Part shown: positions 32,910 to 42,359 of the stretch, one piece after another
Numbering within the stretch: position 1 is the stretch's first letter
How the letters are laid out: each line of letters opens with the position of its first letter
DNA from: Treponema sp.
GTDB taxonomy: Bacteria > Spirochaetota > Spirochaetia > Treponematales > Treponemataceae
Length of the DNA stretch: 64,000 bases
Direction of reading: 5' to 3'
Assembly: GCA_016288205.1 (NCBI GenBank)
Contig: JAEEYO010000036.1
Coordinates: 21,546-85,545, forward strand
The notes under the pieces: generated by a model
Seen by the model: only the letters and a program-made list of their open reading frames with translations
What the model was told of the DNA's origin: nothing
The model's database searches: none
Translations under genes and position numbers: made by a program

Positions 32910-33704
32910 CTATTCCTCTTTTTTCAAAATTGTCTGAATTGCCTTGGCAAGTGTCGCCGCGTCATGGTCAGCAGCCCTTGATCCGTCAGAGAAAGTCGGT
33001 CTGTCAGAATATCCTGAGTTACCGCTTTCGGCAAAATCAGAGTCATTTATGATGTCGCTGGTTGAAAACCCGTCATCCTCAGTTCCAAGCTCGGAATCGA
33101 AATCCATCATGTCGGGAAGCTCATCCACGTCTCCAGCCCTGCTTACCGCCGCCTCATCTTTCAATGAAGTTCCCAACGGCACGGGAGTAAATCCTGAGTC
33201 AGCCGCAGGAGCCGCTTTCGGAGTCTCTGTCTTTGCGGGAGCCGCAGCCTGAGGAGCGCTCTCTTTTTTGGCAGGAATTTCCTCCACCTGCTCCGCCATC
33301 GGAACTGAATCCACGGAAGGAGCCGGCTCAACCATGGGCCTTTCCTCCGCTGGGCTGGACTGTTTTCTCATTCCGTCCAGATTTTCAGCCCCCAGTCCCA
33401 CGCGATTCTGGGAGACCGGGAATTTCAAATCATCGCTCGCATCGGAAAGCTCCTCGTCCGCAATCGTGATGTCCACCATCTTTCCGCGCTCAGGAGAGGC
33501 TTTTTTTCCGAGTCCGGGAGAATCTGAGTCCAGGAAACGGGAGAAAACAAAATCTATCAACAAAAACAATCCTGCAAAAACAACCGCAAATATAACTCCG
33601 CGCCCCAGGGAAACAAAAAATTTCCTGGATGCGACAAGGCTTATTAAAAAGGACAGCGCAAATCCGAAAATTGCCGGCATAAACATTTTTTTTATGTTCT
33701 GCAT
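32910..33704 (-). CDS. Membrane protein with long acidic disordered tail, flagellar operon
   Basis: This 264-residue protein has two N-terminal membrane helices (about 9-27 and 32-52). They are followed by a cytoplasmic tail rich in Pro, Ala, Glu and Asp (for example PKAAPAADSGFTPVPLG) with no folded domain I can name. A small protein sits at this place, between flhG and the sigma factor gene, in other treponemal flagellar operons. A role in flagellar regulation or assembly is inferred from position only. Confidence 0.6.
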   Translation of the reverse strand: MQNIKKMFMPAIFGFALSFLISLVASRKFFVSLGRGVIFAVVFAGLFLLIDFVFSRFLDSDSPGLGKKASPERGKMVDITIADEELSDASDDLKFPVSQNRVGLGAENLDGMRKQSSPAEERPMVEPAPSVDSVPMAEQVEEIPAKKESAPQAAAPAKTETPKAAPAADSGFTPVPLGTSLKDEAAVSRAGDVDELPDMMDFDSELGTEDDGFSTSDIINDSDFAESGNSGYSDRPTFSDGSRAADHDAATLAKAIQTILKKEE

Positions 33705-33758
33705 AAGTAAAAATCCTCCATCTATTAGATTACGTCATAATACGCTTCGGGTCAAGTT

Positions 33759-34628
33759 TTATTTTTTCTTCTTGTTTCCGCCCACGAATTTCTTAAGGAA
33801 AGTAGAGACTCCCGCAGAAGTAACGTTGTCAGTCTTCTCAATGCGGCCGACAATATGCTTCAGACATACGGCGGGACGCGACGTGGGATTTACGACCATA
33901 AAGGGCTTCTGCCTGATTACGGCGGTCTGAACCACAGGATCGTCATACACGAAACCTATGTAGTCCACTTTGTAATTCAGGAACTGCGCCACAATCGTGA
34001 TGATTCGCTCGGAGATTCTTTTTCCCTCGTCAGCGGAATGCACGCGGTTCACAAGCAGCTTTATGTTGATTTCCCGGTTCACAAGCTCGGTGGAAATAAT
34101 CTTTATGATTCCATAGGCATCGGTAATTGCGGTCGGCTCCGGAGTCGTAACGACATAAACCTCATCGGCGGCGGCAACAAACTGCAATACATTGTTGGCA
34201 ATACCCGCTCCAGTGTCTATGATGATTATGTCCGCGTTTCCGAGCGATGCAAATTCCTTGGTAAAATAGGCAAGCTCCTCCACCGAAAGATTCGCAATCT
34301 TAGAGAAACCGTTTGCTCCGGCTATGAACTTGATTCCGAACTCAGTGTCCAGAATAATCTCGCTCATCTTTTTCTGATGGTTGATCACCTGCATGAGATT
34401 GTACCGGGGCACAATGTTCAAGAGGACGTTGACGTTCGCCATACCCATATCGCCGTCAATCAAGATGACCCTCTTTCCAATCTCCGCATAAGCAATAGCC
34501 ATGTTCACGGCAATGTTAGTCTTACCTACACCACCCTTTCCGCTGGTTATCGCTATGATTCTCGTCTTGTGGCTGCCGTCATTGCCCATCATGGCACGCA
34601 GCTCGTTTGCCTGCTCTTCCATTCCCAT
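33759..34628 (-). CDS. flhG: MinD/ParA-family ATPase controlling flagellar number
   Basis: This 289-residue protein has the deviant Walker A motif SGKGGVGKT at 29-37, an ILIDGDMGMANVN block and IIIDTGAG, all typical of FlhG/YlxH. It works with the GTPase FlhF to set the number and place of flagella; in spirochaetes this means periplasmic flagella near the cell poles. It lies 48 bases after flhF. The C-terminus is a Lys-rich tail (KKFVGGNKKKK). Confidence 0.9.
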   Translation of the reverse strand: MGMEEQANELRAMMGNDGSHKTRIIAITSGKGGVGKTNIAVNMAIAYAEIGKRVILIDGDMGMANVNVLLNIVPRYNLMQVINHQKKMSEIILDTEFGIKFIAGANGFSKIANLSVEELAYFTKEFASLGNADIIIIDTGAGIANNVLQFVAAADEVYVVTTPEPTAITDAYGIIKIISTELVNREINIKLLVNRVHSADEGKRISERIITIVAQFLNYKVDYIGFVYDDPVVQTAVIRQKPFMVVNPTSRPAVCLKHIVGRIEKTDNVTSAGVSTFLKKFVGGNKKKK

Positions 34629-34676
34629 TTTACTCTTGCCTATAATTTTCCTATATTCAAAACTGACTCTCAGAAA

Positions 34677-36089
34677 TCAGTTTTCCGTTTCCTCTTCATC
34701 GGCTTCTTCGGGGCCGTAAAGCTCAATCAGACGATTCCGATCCACCGTGAATCCAGAAAGATACCGCATGAACTGCAGGGGATGAGCCCTCTTCAATGCA
34801 TTCAATATTTTCTGTCCGGTCGCAACCATGGAAACCGACTTTTCCTTTTCAGCGAGCACGCTCAGTACATTGCCGTAAGAAAGCGTCTCGTCGCACTTGG
34901 TAATTATCACGCTCCTGTAATTGAAGGAATCGTAGTTGCGGATGATAAACTCCACATCTTTCGCCTTTGTCGTAGCCGATATTGCCAGATAGATGTCCGC
35001 CTTCATTCCGTCCACATCCAGGAGAGTGTGCAATTTCGCGATGTTCTCCAAATCCCTGGGACTGTATCCGCTCGTGTCAATGAAAATAAAGTCCTTTGTG
35101 TTTCTGTAGGACTTGTACAGTCTCTCAAGCTCCTCCGAGTTGCCCGCCCTCTGCACTTCAACTTCCATAATGGACGCATAGCGTGAAAGCTGTTGTTCCG
35201 CCGCAACACGCATTGAATCAGCCGCAATCATAAGGATTTTCGGAGTCTCCATGCCGCTGTTTTTCGAAAGCATCATAACCTTCGCCGCCATCTTCGCAAC
35301 CGTAGTCGTCTTTCCCACTCCCGTAGGTCCCACGATTATTATTGTATGCGCGAGTTTTTTTGACTTGTTCGTGAATTTGGGCGCGATTCTGATTGATTCC
35401 GCAATCCACTCCACAACATTGTTCTGGACTTTCTCAAAATCATCGAGATCCTCGTAGGTCATCTCGTTCCGGATTCTCGCGTTGATTTTTTCTATATAAG
35501 AGCGCGTAAATTCATTCTGAGCCAGGTAGTCGTCAATCTTCACGATGGACGGATGCTTTTCCTGGGATGTCGCAGTATGAGAGAGACTGTCAATCTTCGC
35601 ATTCAATGACTCAAGTTCTTTTTTCAGGAGCGCAAACTGCTTCAGCTGACTCACCGCGCCCGGATTGTTGTCCGCCTGCTTCTGGAGGATTGCGTCACGT
35701 ACCGCCGTAAAATCCTCGCTTCCGATTCCACCGTTGCGCATGGCTTCCCCGGCATTTCCACCGGTCCACATTGGTCTTCCGCCCCTCGCATAAGGAGCCA
35801 TGTCCTGCATCTGACCGGCACTCATCTGTCCGGGTCCCGGATATGCGGCTCCACCACGCCCCATTGATCTTCCGGGCACAGCGGTAGAAGGATATTTGTC
35901 GTCCACAACATAGTCCACATGAATCATCTCGCGGTTGAAGAGACCGAAAAACCCGCCCTTCATTACGGTGCGATAATTCATTATCTGATAGCGGTCTCCG
36001 TAACGTGAGAAAAGCTTTTCCCTGCAGACCTCAAGGGAGGGACCTTCTATGAACATGTTTGTCGTCGTGTTAGCCAGATCATTGTACAT
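34677..36089 (-). CDS. flhF: Flagellar biosynthesis SRP-like GTPase FlhF
   Basis: This 470-residue SRP-type GTPase has an N-terminal region with a Gly/Met/Pro-rich stretch, then the NG domain with GPTGVGKT at 254-261 (Lys260), DTSGYSPRDLENIAKL and TKCDE. It places the flagellar base with FlhG. The ATG at 36089 is preceded by AGGTG at six bases; an in-frame GTG nine bases earlier overlaps that site and is unlikely. It overlaps the flhA 3' end by 11 bases. Confidence 0.92.
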   Translation of the reverse strand: MYNDLANTTTNMFIEGPSLEVCREKLFSRYGDRYQIMNYRTVMKGGFFGLFNREMIHVDYVVDDKYPSTAVPGRSMGRGGAAYPGPGQMSAGQMQDMAPYARGGRPMWTGGNAGEAMRNGGIGSEDFTAVRDAILQKQADNNPGAVSQLKQFALLKKELESLNAKIDSLSHTATSQEKHPSIVKIDDYLAQNEFTRSYIEKINARIRNEMTYEDLDDFEKVQNNVVEWIAESIRIAPKFTNKSKKLAHTIIIVGPTGVGKTTTVAKMAAKVMMLSKNSGMETPKILMIAADSMRVAAEQQLSRYASIMEVEVQRAGNSEELERLYKSYRNTKDFIFIDTSGYSPRDLENIAKLHTLLDVDGMKADIYLAISATTKAKDVEFIIRNYDSFNYRSVIITKCDETLSYGNVLSVLAEKEKSVSMVATGQKILNALKRAHPLQFMRYLSGFTVDRNRLIELYGPEEADEEETEN

Positions 36090-38253
36090 CGATGTCACCT
36101 ATCCTTTCAACCTTGATTCCGCTTCCGGCTGCCATGACCTCACTGAGCGACAATACCACAAGGCGGGGCATTTCACGGGAAGTTGAAGCTTTAACCAACT
36201 GTCTGACCTCATCAGGACAGAGAATGATCGGCAGATAGTTTCTTTCGTTTACAGCTGCGATGGCAGAGCTCATTGCTTCTATATACTTGCGTCCCTCGAC
36301 TGGATCAAAAGCGACGAACGGCTCTTGTCCGGCACTCACGGCCTTATGCTCAAGGATTTTGTTGGCAAGGTTCTGTGAGAGCATGAGCACGGAAAGCACA
36401 CGGTTTTCATCCGCATACTGGAGACAAATCTGTGAGCCGAGCGCCTGACGCACCTTTTCCGTAAGAATCCAGGGATCCTTTGTAATCGGAGCAAAGTTCG
36501 CGAGTGTTTCCAAAATGACAACCATATTTCGGATGCTGACCTGCTCGTCCAAAAGCGCCTTGAGAACAGCCTCGATCTGACCATAGCTCATCTTGTCTGG
36601 ACCGTTGAGAACTTCATCCACAACAACAGGATTGGTTTCCTTAATCTTGTTGACGATTGAGCTGACTTCCTGACGGCTCAGGATTTCAGACGCATGCTGT
36701 CTTATGATTTCCGTAAGGTGAGTTGCGATGATTGTCGGAGGATCGATGACCACGTATCCCACGCGCTCCGCCTCCGCCCTCTTTGACTCAGGCAGCCAGA
36801 TTGCTTCCATGCCGAACGCTGGATCGTAGGTTTTCTCTCCCGCCATGACATTCTCTTTTTTAACGCCGCCCGCATTAAGGCACATATAGTATCCGAGCTT
36901 CAAGCGGCTTCTTCCCGCCTCAATTCCACGGATTTTGAAGGAGTATTCCTCGGGCTCAATTCCCATGCTGTCTCTGATTCGGATGGGAGGAACGACAAGG
37001 CCAAGCTCCAGCGCCTGCTCACGACGGATTCTCGTAACACGCTCAAGCAGCTCCGCACCCTTTTCCTTGTCAACAAGCGGAACGAGGGCGTATCCCAAAT
37101 CCAATGAGAGAGCGTCCAGGGGAACCACGGGAGAAACATCGTCCGGGCTTGAACCCGTCTGCTTCTTTGACTTTGCGGCTGCAACTGCGGTCTGCTTCTT
37201 GACTTCCTCGACCTTCTGCATCTTCTGCATACGGATACCAACATAGATGAAGATGGCACCGACCGGAATAAGAACGAATGTGGCTCCTCCGAAGAACACG
37301 ATTCCGAGAGCCATGAGAGCAGCGCCTACAATGACGTAAACCGTACCGCTGACACTGAAATTCTTTTTGAGCTGGTCGCTGAGGACTTCCTCCGCAGAGC
37401 TTCCGGTAACAAGGATACCAGTTGCGAACGAAAGCATGAGTGCCGGGAGCTGGGACATAAGACCGTCACCAATCGTGAGTCCCGCGTATGTCTTGAATGC
37501 TTCTCCGAACGAGAGACCCGCGCCACTTTTTCCGCCAATCAAATCAGGGAACATGCCGGTGATGATTCCTCCAATCAGGTTCACGACCGTAATGAAGATT
37601 CCCGCCTTGACGTTTCCGCTGACGAATTTTGAGGATCCGTCCATTGACGAGTAAAAATCAACCTCGCGCCTAATCTGCTCCTTTCTACGGGCAGCCTCTT
37701 CCTCAGTTATAGTACCTGCGTTGAACTCATTCTGGATGTCAAACATCTTGTTGTTCATGCTGTCCAAAGTAAACCTTGCGCTGACCTCAGATACACGGCC
37801 CGCACCCTTCGTGACGACGATGACCTGCACGACCACAAGTATAATGAAGATAACGAATCCGACGACCATGCTGTTGCCGGCGACTATGCCTGCGAAAGCC
37901 TGAACGAGAGCACTCTGACCACGCATCGAGCCCATCGGTGCACCAGCCGCAACCGGATGTGTAAGGATGAGCCTTGTGGACGCTATGTTGATTGCAAGAC
38001 CGAACAAGGTGACGAGCAACGTGACCCTTGGAAACGAAATGAAATCCGAGGCACGCTTCGTGTAAATGACGGTCATGAGTATAACGAGAGAAATCGCCAA
38101 ATTCAAGGCCATAGCAATGTCAACGAACACACTGGTAAGCGGAATGAACATCATCAATACTGTGAGTATGACAGCCACTGCTACAGAGTTGTTTTGTATT
38201 GCTCCAATGATACTGACTTTTCTTACTGATTCTTTATTTTCCCTTTCTGACAT
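36079..38253 (-). CDS. flhA: Flagellar export gate protein FlhA
   Basis: This 724-residue membrane protein is the largest part of the flagellar type III export gate. It has about eight N-terminal helices, the cytoplasmic FHIPEP-type segment after the fourth helix (SFPRVTLLVTLFGLAINIAS region) and a large C-terminal cytoplasmic domain that docks substrates and chaperones. The ATG at 38253 follows GGTGGGG; an upstream in-frame GTG lies inside that site. Confidence 0.95.
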   Translation of the reverse strand: MSERENKESVRKVSIIGAIQNNSVAVAVILTVLMMFIPLTSVFVDIAMALNLAISLVILMTVIYTKRASDFISFPRVTLLVTLFGLAINIASTRLILTHPVAAGAPMGSMRGQSALVQAFAGIVAGNSMVVGFVIFIILVVVQVIVVTKGAGRVSEVSARFTLDSMNNKMFDIQNEFNAGTITEEEAARRKEQIRREVDFYSSMDGSSKFVSGNVKAGIFITVVNLIGGIITGMFPDLIGGKSGAGLSFGEAFKTYAGLTIGDGLMSQLPALMLSFATGILVTGSSAEEVLSDQLKKNFSVSGTVYVIVGAALMALGIVFFGGATFVLIPVGAIFIYVGIRMQKMQKVEEVKKQTAVAAAKSKKQTGSSPDDVSPVVPLDALSLDLGYALVPLVDKEKGAELLERVTRIRREQALELGLVVPPIRIRDSMGIEPEEYSFKIRGIEAGRSRLKLGYYMCLNAGGVKKENVMAGEKTYDPAFGMEAIWLPESKRAEAERVGYVVIDPPTIIATHLTEIIRQHASEILSRQEVSSIVNKIKETNPVVVDEVLNGPDKMSYGQIEAVLKALLDEQVSIRNMVVILETLANFAPITKDPWILTEKVRQALGSQICLQYADENRVLSVLMLSQNLANKILEHKAVSAGQEPFVAFDPVEGRKYIEAMSSAIAAVNERNYLPIILCPDEVRQLVKASTSREMPRLVVLSLSEVMAAGSGIKVERIGDIDVQ

Positions 38254-38336
38254 TTGAGTCCCCACCCATATCTTATTTTAAACCATATCTTCAAGTTTTT
38301 CAATGCTTTAATGCATTTTTTGGCAATTTTTTCTGC

Positions 38337-39452
38337 CTAAACCTTATTTTTTTTCTCCATATAGCCAATCTCAGCGTAAACAAGGGCTATGGCTCGCCAG
38401 TAAACGTCGGGAACCTCCTCTCCCACCTGCACCTCATGGTAAAGACCTCGCGCAAGAGGCCTGTTTTCCACGGTCGGAACACCGTTCTCACGGGCTATCC
38501 GCTTCATGTTCTGCGCCGTCATATCCTCTCCCTTCGCCGTAACCTGAGGAACAGCACTGCTCTCCCTCTTCCACTGCACCGCGACTGCATAATGGGTCGG
38601 GTTCGTAATCACTACGTCCGCCTCTTTCACAGCCTTGGGAATGTTCTGCAAAAGCATCTCCTTTTGGGCGGCCTCCAGATGTCCCTTCACGTCCGGGTCT
38701 CCCTCAAGGTCCTTGAACTCCTGCTTGACTTCCTGCTTGGTCATCTTGTTTTCCTGCCTGAACTGCCGTCTCTGCACGAAATAGTCCAGTATGCCGATTC
38801 CCACAAGAATCACTGCGGAAATGATGAGCATTTTGGCAGCGTCCCCGGCAAAGCGTTTCAGGGCAAGCATGGGTCCTCCGGTCTGCAACGCCGAAAGCAA
38901 ACGGTCCATGTCCGAGCTGATTATGAGGAAAGCGACCACAGCAATCACCGTCACCTTGATTATGGACTTCGCGATGTTGAACACGCCCTGGAACGAAAAC
39001 ATGGTCCGCTTGAAATAATCACCGAACCTGGGCACAATCTTGCTGAACTTCGGCGAGATGGTCTTCGTGGTGAAAATGAATCCCTTGTTCTGAATCAGAT
39101 TGGAAACTACCGCGGCCACAATGCCCAAAAAAGCAAAGGGAAGCACCATCATCAGGAAGTACCTGAGAAAAACATACAGGAAAGTAATGTCATCAACCTT
39201 TTCCGCCGTAACGTGCTGGAAGAAAAACACCATCATCTCCTCCAGCTTGCGCTCAATCCACGGGGCAAAAGGAAGAAGCAGGATGGCGCCGACAAAAAAA
39301 ACAAGGGCACCGTTGAGTTCCTGACTCTTTGCGACACGTCCTTCCTCGCGGAGTTTGCGGAGTTTATGTTCTGAAGGCTCCTCGGTTTTTCCCTCATCCT
39401 CAGGAGCGAACCACTGCAAGTCAATGAAAGGAATCTTGTAGTATTCTTCCAT
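38337..39452 (-). CDS. flhB: Flagellar export switch protein FlhB
   Basis: This 371-residue protein has four membrane helices and a cytoplasmic autocleavage domain with NPTH at 284-287 (cleavage between Asn284 and Pro285), which switches export from rod/hook to filament substrates. The start ATG overlaps the fliR stop by one base. The 83 bases between its stop and flhA hold only short AT-rich stems. Confidence 0.95.
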   Translation of the reverse strand: MEEYYKIPFIDLQWFAPEDEGKTEEPSEHKLRKLREEGRVAKSQELNGALVFFVGAILLLPFAPWIERKLEEMMVFFFQHVTAEKVDDITFLYVFLRYFLMMVLPFAFLGIVAAVVSNLIQNKGFIFTTKTISPKFSKIVPRFGDYFKRTMFSFQGVFNIAKSIIKVTVIAVVAFLIISSDMDRLLSALQTGGPMLALKRFAGDAAKMLIISAVILVGIGILDYFVQRRQFRQENKMTKQEVKQEFKDLEGDPDVKGHLEAAQKEMLLQNIPKAVKEADVVITNPTHYAVAVQWKRESSAVPQVTAKGEDMTAQNMKRIARENGVPTVENRPLARGLYHEVQVGEEVPDVYWRAIALVYAEIGYMEKKNKV

Positions 39453-40273
39453 CAGGCACCTCCCCCGCCCAAATTAGCGAAAAGTCTTCCCATGGCCTTG
39501 AAGCCGGAATAGAAGCTTTCAATGAAATAGTCGGTAAGCTGCGGCATGATTGCGGTAAGCACGAAAAATGCCGTCAAAATCAAAATGGGGAAACCTTCCG
39601 CGAGCAGGTTCATCTGAGGAGCCGCCTTGGAGAGAATTCCCATCGCCACATTTATAAGGAAGAGAGTGCCCATCATCGGAAGAGCGATAATGAGCGCGTC
39701 CCGGAAAAGTCTTGTTAAAGAAGAAAGCATGAATGAAACGAGGTTTCCGTTGTAGTTCACGATTGAAAACGCGTTCAGAGTCTCAAAGCTTGATTTCAGA
39801 CCTCCAAGGAAAAGCATCTGGAACCAATGGTTTTGCATAAAGACCAGCATCGCGACAAGATTCAGGTACTGACCCATGAGAGGATTTTCCACCTGGCTCA
39901 AGGCATCGTAAACCTCGCTCGCCGCAAATCCCATCTGGAAAGCGAAGAACTGTCCCGCCGTACTGAACACCGCAAAGATAATGCTGATGCAGAATCCGAT
40001 TATAATTCCGATCAGAGCCTCTCCTACAAGCAGGAAAATGAAATCCAGGTTGAACGCACCGTCCGCCCTGATGAACGACGCATATACAGAAAAATTTCCC
40101 TCGTTAAGGGAAAGCTGCGGAGAGATAAAAAAGGCCATGTAAGCCGCAAGAGTCACTTTCGCAATCCTGGAGACTGATTTCGATGAAAAAAGAGGCAATG
40201 TCATTATAAGTGCAAAACATCGCACGGCAACCAAAAGGTAGACCGGAGCGCTCGCCAGGATTCTGTCAAGCAT
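39452..40273 (-). CDS. fliR: Flagellar export gate protein FliR
   Basis: This 273-residue integral membrane protein has about six helices and is part of the FliP5-FliQ4-FliR1 core of the flagellar export gate. Typical segments are FQMGFAASEVYDALSQVENP and LMGQYLNLVAMLVFMQ. Tight packing with fliQ (9 bases) and flhB (1-base overlap) supports one transcript. Confidence 0.94.
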   Translation of the reverse strand: MLDRILASAPVYLLVAVRCFALIMTLPLFSSKSVSRIAKVTLAAYMAFFISPQLSLNEGNFSVYASFIRADGAFNLDFIFLLVGEALIGIIIGFCISIIFAVFSTAGQFFAFQMGFAASEVYDALSQVENPLMGQYLNLVAMLVFMQNHWFQMLFLGGLKSSFETLNAFSIVNYNGNLVSFMLSSLTRLFRDALIIALPMMGTLFLINVAMGILSKAAPQMNLLAEGFPILILTAFFVLTAIMPQLTDYFIESFYSGFKAMGRLFANLGGGGA

Positions 40274-40282
40274 AGGCTATCC

Positions 40283-40549
40283 TTATCCCATATTGGGGAT
40301 CTGCTCGAACAGATTTCTCGTATAGTTTTCCATGTTGCCGAAAAGCCATCCTCCGAGCAAGGCAAGCATCAGAAGGATTATCATCAGCTTCGGCAGGAAC
40401 GTAAGAGTCTGTTCCTGAATCGATGTGGTGGCCTGAAAGATTGCGACGATCAGACCCACGATGACGGCAGCTCCAAGCACGGGCGCGCACATCAACAGAA
40501 CCTGCTGTATGCCCTCCCGCATGAGCATCGTAATTTCTCCCAATCCCAT
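40283..40549 (-). CDS. fliQ: Flagellar export gate protein FliQ
   Basis: This 88-residue protein has two membrane helices (about 16-40 and 52-72), with GLIVAIFQATTSIQEQTLTF between them, the signature of FliQ. Length matches the family. It lies between fliP and fliR. Confidence 0.95.
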   Translation of the reverse strand: MGLGEITMLMREGIQQVLLMCAPVLGAAVIVGLIVAIFQATTSIQEQTLTFLPKLMIILLMLALLGGWLFGNMENYTRNLFEQIPNMG

Positions 40550-40561
40550 TTTTTACCTCCC

Positions 40562-41404
40562 TTACAGTCCCACGCTGTGGAAAAGCTGCGTCGTAAGAAG
40601 TCCCCATCCGTCAACCAGAACGAAAAGCATGAGTTTGAACGGCATTGAAATCTGAACAGGCGGAAGCATCATCATACCCATGCTCATCAGGATTGACGCA
40701 ACCACCATGTCTATTATAATGAAGGGAATGTACAGCAGCACTCCTATCTTGAAAGCGACTGTCAGCTCGTGCAGAATGTAGGCCGGAACCAGAACATAGG
40801 TCGGAACCTCGTTGATGTTCTTCGGTCTTGTGCTTCGTGTCATGGAAATAAAAGTCGTAATGTACGAGGGGTCATCCTTCATCTGCTGGTACATGAAAGT
40901 GCGCAATGGAGCCTCCGCGTTCTGATATGCCTGCTCAAGCGTAATCTCGTTGTTGGACATGGGATGCAGGGCATTGTCGTAGATATTCTTGAACGTGGGC
41001 CACATGCAGAAAATGGTCATGAAGATTGCGATTCCGTTGAGTACCGCCGTCGGAGGAACCTGCTGCAAGGAAAGAGCCCTCTTGATAAAGTCAAGCACAA
41101 TGCTGAAGCGGAGGAAGGTCGTGGTCAGGATGATAAGGCTCGGTGCGAGTGTAAGCAATGTGAGCATTATCAAAAGCTGGACGCTGAACGCAACCTCATG
41201 TCCGTCCTTTGGTGCCGAGGCAGAGAATTCTATGTTCGGAAAATCAATGCCGGTAATGCGCTCGCTCATCTCGGTGTTGCCGTTTGTTGAGCCTTCCGGG
41301 AAAGACTGCGACGTTACAGGCAGAACCGTAAAGACTGAAATCAGTGCGAAAAACGCTATCTTCGGAAAGTGCTTCCTGAAAAATCTTTTGAAAGTTCCCT
41401 TCAT
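40562..41404 (-). CDS. fliP: Flagellar export gate protein FliP
   Basis: This 280-residue protein has a cleavable N-terminal signal (about 1-34, FFALISVFTVLPVTS) and four membrane helices. The family motif LTTTFLRFSIVLDFIKRAL is just off the canonical form, and the C-terminus ends in VDGWGLLTTQLFHSVGL. It is the core of the export gate with FliQ and FliR. Confidence 0.95.
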   Translation of the reverse strand: MKGTFKRFFRKHFPKIAFFALISVFTVLPVTSQSFPEGSTNGNTEMSERITGIDFPNIEFSASAPKDGHEVAFSVQLLIMLTLLTLAPSLIILTTTFLRFSIVLDFIKRALSLQQVPPTAVLNGIAIFMTIFCMWPTFKNIYDNALHPMSNNEITLEQAYQNAEAPLRTFMYQQMKDDPSYITTFISMTRSTRPKNINEVPTYVLVPAYILHELTVAFKIGVLLYIPFIIIDMVVASILMSMGMMMLPPVQISMPFKLMLFVLVDGWGLLTTQLFHSVGL

Positions 41405-41406
41405 CT

Positions 41407-42099
41407 TTAGTCCTCCCTGCCCAGACGGTCCGACTTCTTTTTCAAGGAGTCCAGAATCTGCCGTGAGGCTCCGTCTTCAAACACATTCTTTGATTTTCTC
41501 ATGTCCGAGGAAAAGCGCTGGTTCTTTTTCTTTGGCATAAAAAGCTCAAGCACCTCAGAGAAGTTCCGGGGTCTGGATGTCGCGGAATGTTGGTCCGCAT
41601 AGAGATTCATCGCATTTATCATTTCCTCGTCGTCAAGCTCGGCGATCAGATTGATCGAATCGTCAGCGACACCGATTAAAAACGCACGGTCCACAAGAGT
41701 AACGACCTGCACGGATTTTCCCGGAGCCACGGTGATATGTGCGACCCGCCTCAAAAACTGGTCGTCGTCCGATCCACCGCCGCCGGTAGACTTTTGCAGG
41801 AGCTTGAAAATAATCCAGATGATTGCAAGCACTATGGCAAGAACCAGAATCATCTTCAAAAAAGCAGCGAGAGTATTTCCCAGCCCGGATTTCTTCTGTG
41901 ACTTTCCGGCAGGACTCTCCACCCAATTGATGGTTCCGTCATCCTCAATTACCGGAGTCGCACTGTCCTCAGTCTGAGTTGTTTGATTTTCAACGTAATT
42001 TGTTTGTGCCGAAAGCCCCGCCAGACATAAGAACGTCAGCAGAAGTACGGCAGAAACGAACTTGAATGCGTACTTTGACTTAATTTTATTTTCCCCCAC
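41407..42099 (-). CDS. fliO: FliO/FliZ-type flagellar export chaperone
   Basis: This 230-residue protein has a signal peptide (about 14-31), a single membrane helix (about 75-100) and a cytoplasmic domain (HITVAPGKSVQVVTLVDRAF), which matches the spirochaetal FliO/FliZ that assists FliP assembly. The start is uncertain. A GTG at 42099 fits the frame but lies inside GGTGGGGG, the only good ribosome site. The codon spaced properly from that site is an ATT at residue 6. The gene follows a 260-base gap that contains a hairpin. Confidence 0.8.
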   Translation of the reverse strand: MGENKIKSKYAFKFVSAVLLLTFLCLAGLSAQTNYVENQTTQTEDSATPVIEDDGTINWVESPAGKSQKKSGLGNTLAAFLKMILVLAIVLAIIWIIFKLLQKSTGGGGSDDDQFLRRVAHITVAPGKSVQVVTLVDRAFLIGVADDSINLIAELDDEEMINAMNLYADQHSATSRPRNFSEVLELFMPKKKNQRFSSDMRKSKNVFEDGASRQILDSLKKKSDRLGRED

Positions 42100-42288
42100 C
42101 CATTTTTAGCTTCCGGACTTCCACATCCGAAAACCCATGCGACACCCACCCCTGAATGTCTTTTTTTAAAACTACAAAGCCACTGTCTGAAATCCAGAAA
42201 ATTCACGCGCGGCAAATCTTACCGGATCAGTCAGTGTCCCATCCAAAAACAATGTAACCGGTCCAGAAACCGAAGCTCCCGAACTGGT

Positions 42289-42332
42289 CAAATATAAAAC
42301 CAGAAAGCCAGCCCCCGAAAAAGAAGCCGGCT
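42289..42332 (-). terminator. Hairpin in the fliY-fliO gap (attenuator candidate)
   Basis: On the minus strand AGCCGGC (42332-42326) pairs with GCTGGCT (42312-42306), seven pairs with one wobble, followed by TTCTGGTTTTATATTT. It starts 28 bases after the fliY stop, in the only large gap (260 bases) of the export half of the operon. It could reduce transcription from the switch genes into fliO-flhA. Confidence 0.45.
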
Positions 42333-42359
42333 CTTGTCTCCACCGGAATGCGGGGAAAC

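Noticed and set aside
33855..35186. 443-codon open frame antisense to flhG and flhF
   Set aside because: It spans two confirmed genes and their junction on the other strand, and its His/Arg-rich product has no recognisable motif. Long antisense frames are common opposite GC-biased coding DNA.
38266..38336. Short stems between flhA and flhB as a terminator
   Set aside because: The stems are four or five pairs, AT-rich and not followed by a proper T-run; they are within chance expectation for an 83-base AT-rich gap.
38436..39374. 312-codon open frame antisense to flhB
   Set aside because: Same reason: His/Leu/Arg-rich shadow of a confirmed gene with no ribosome site.
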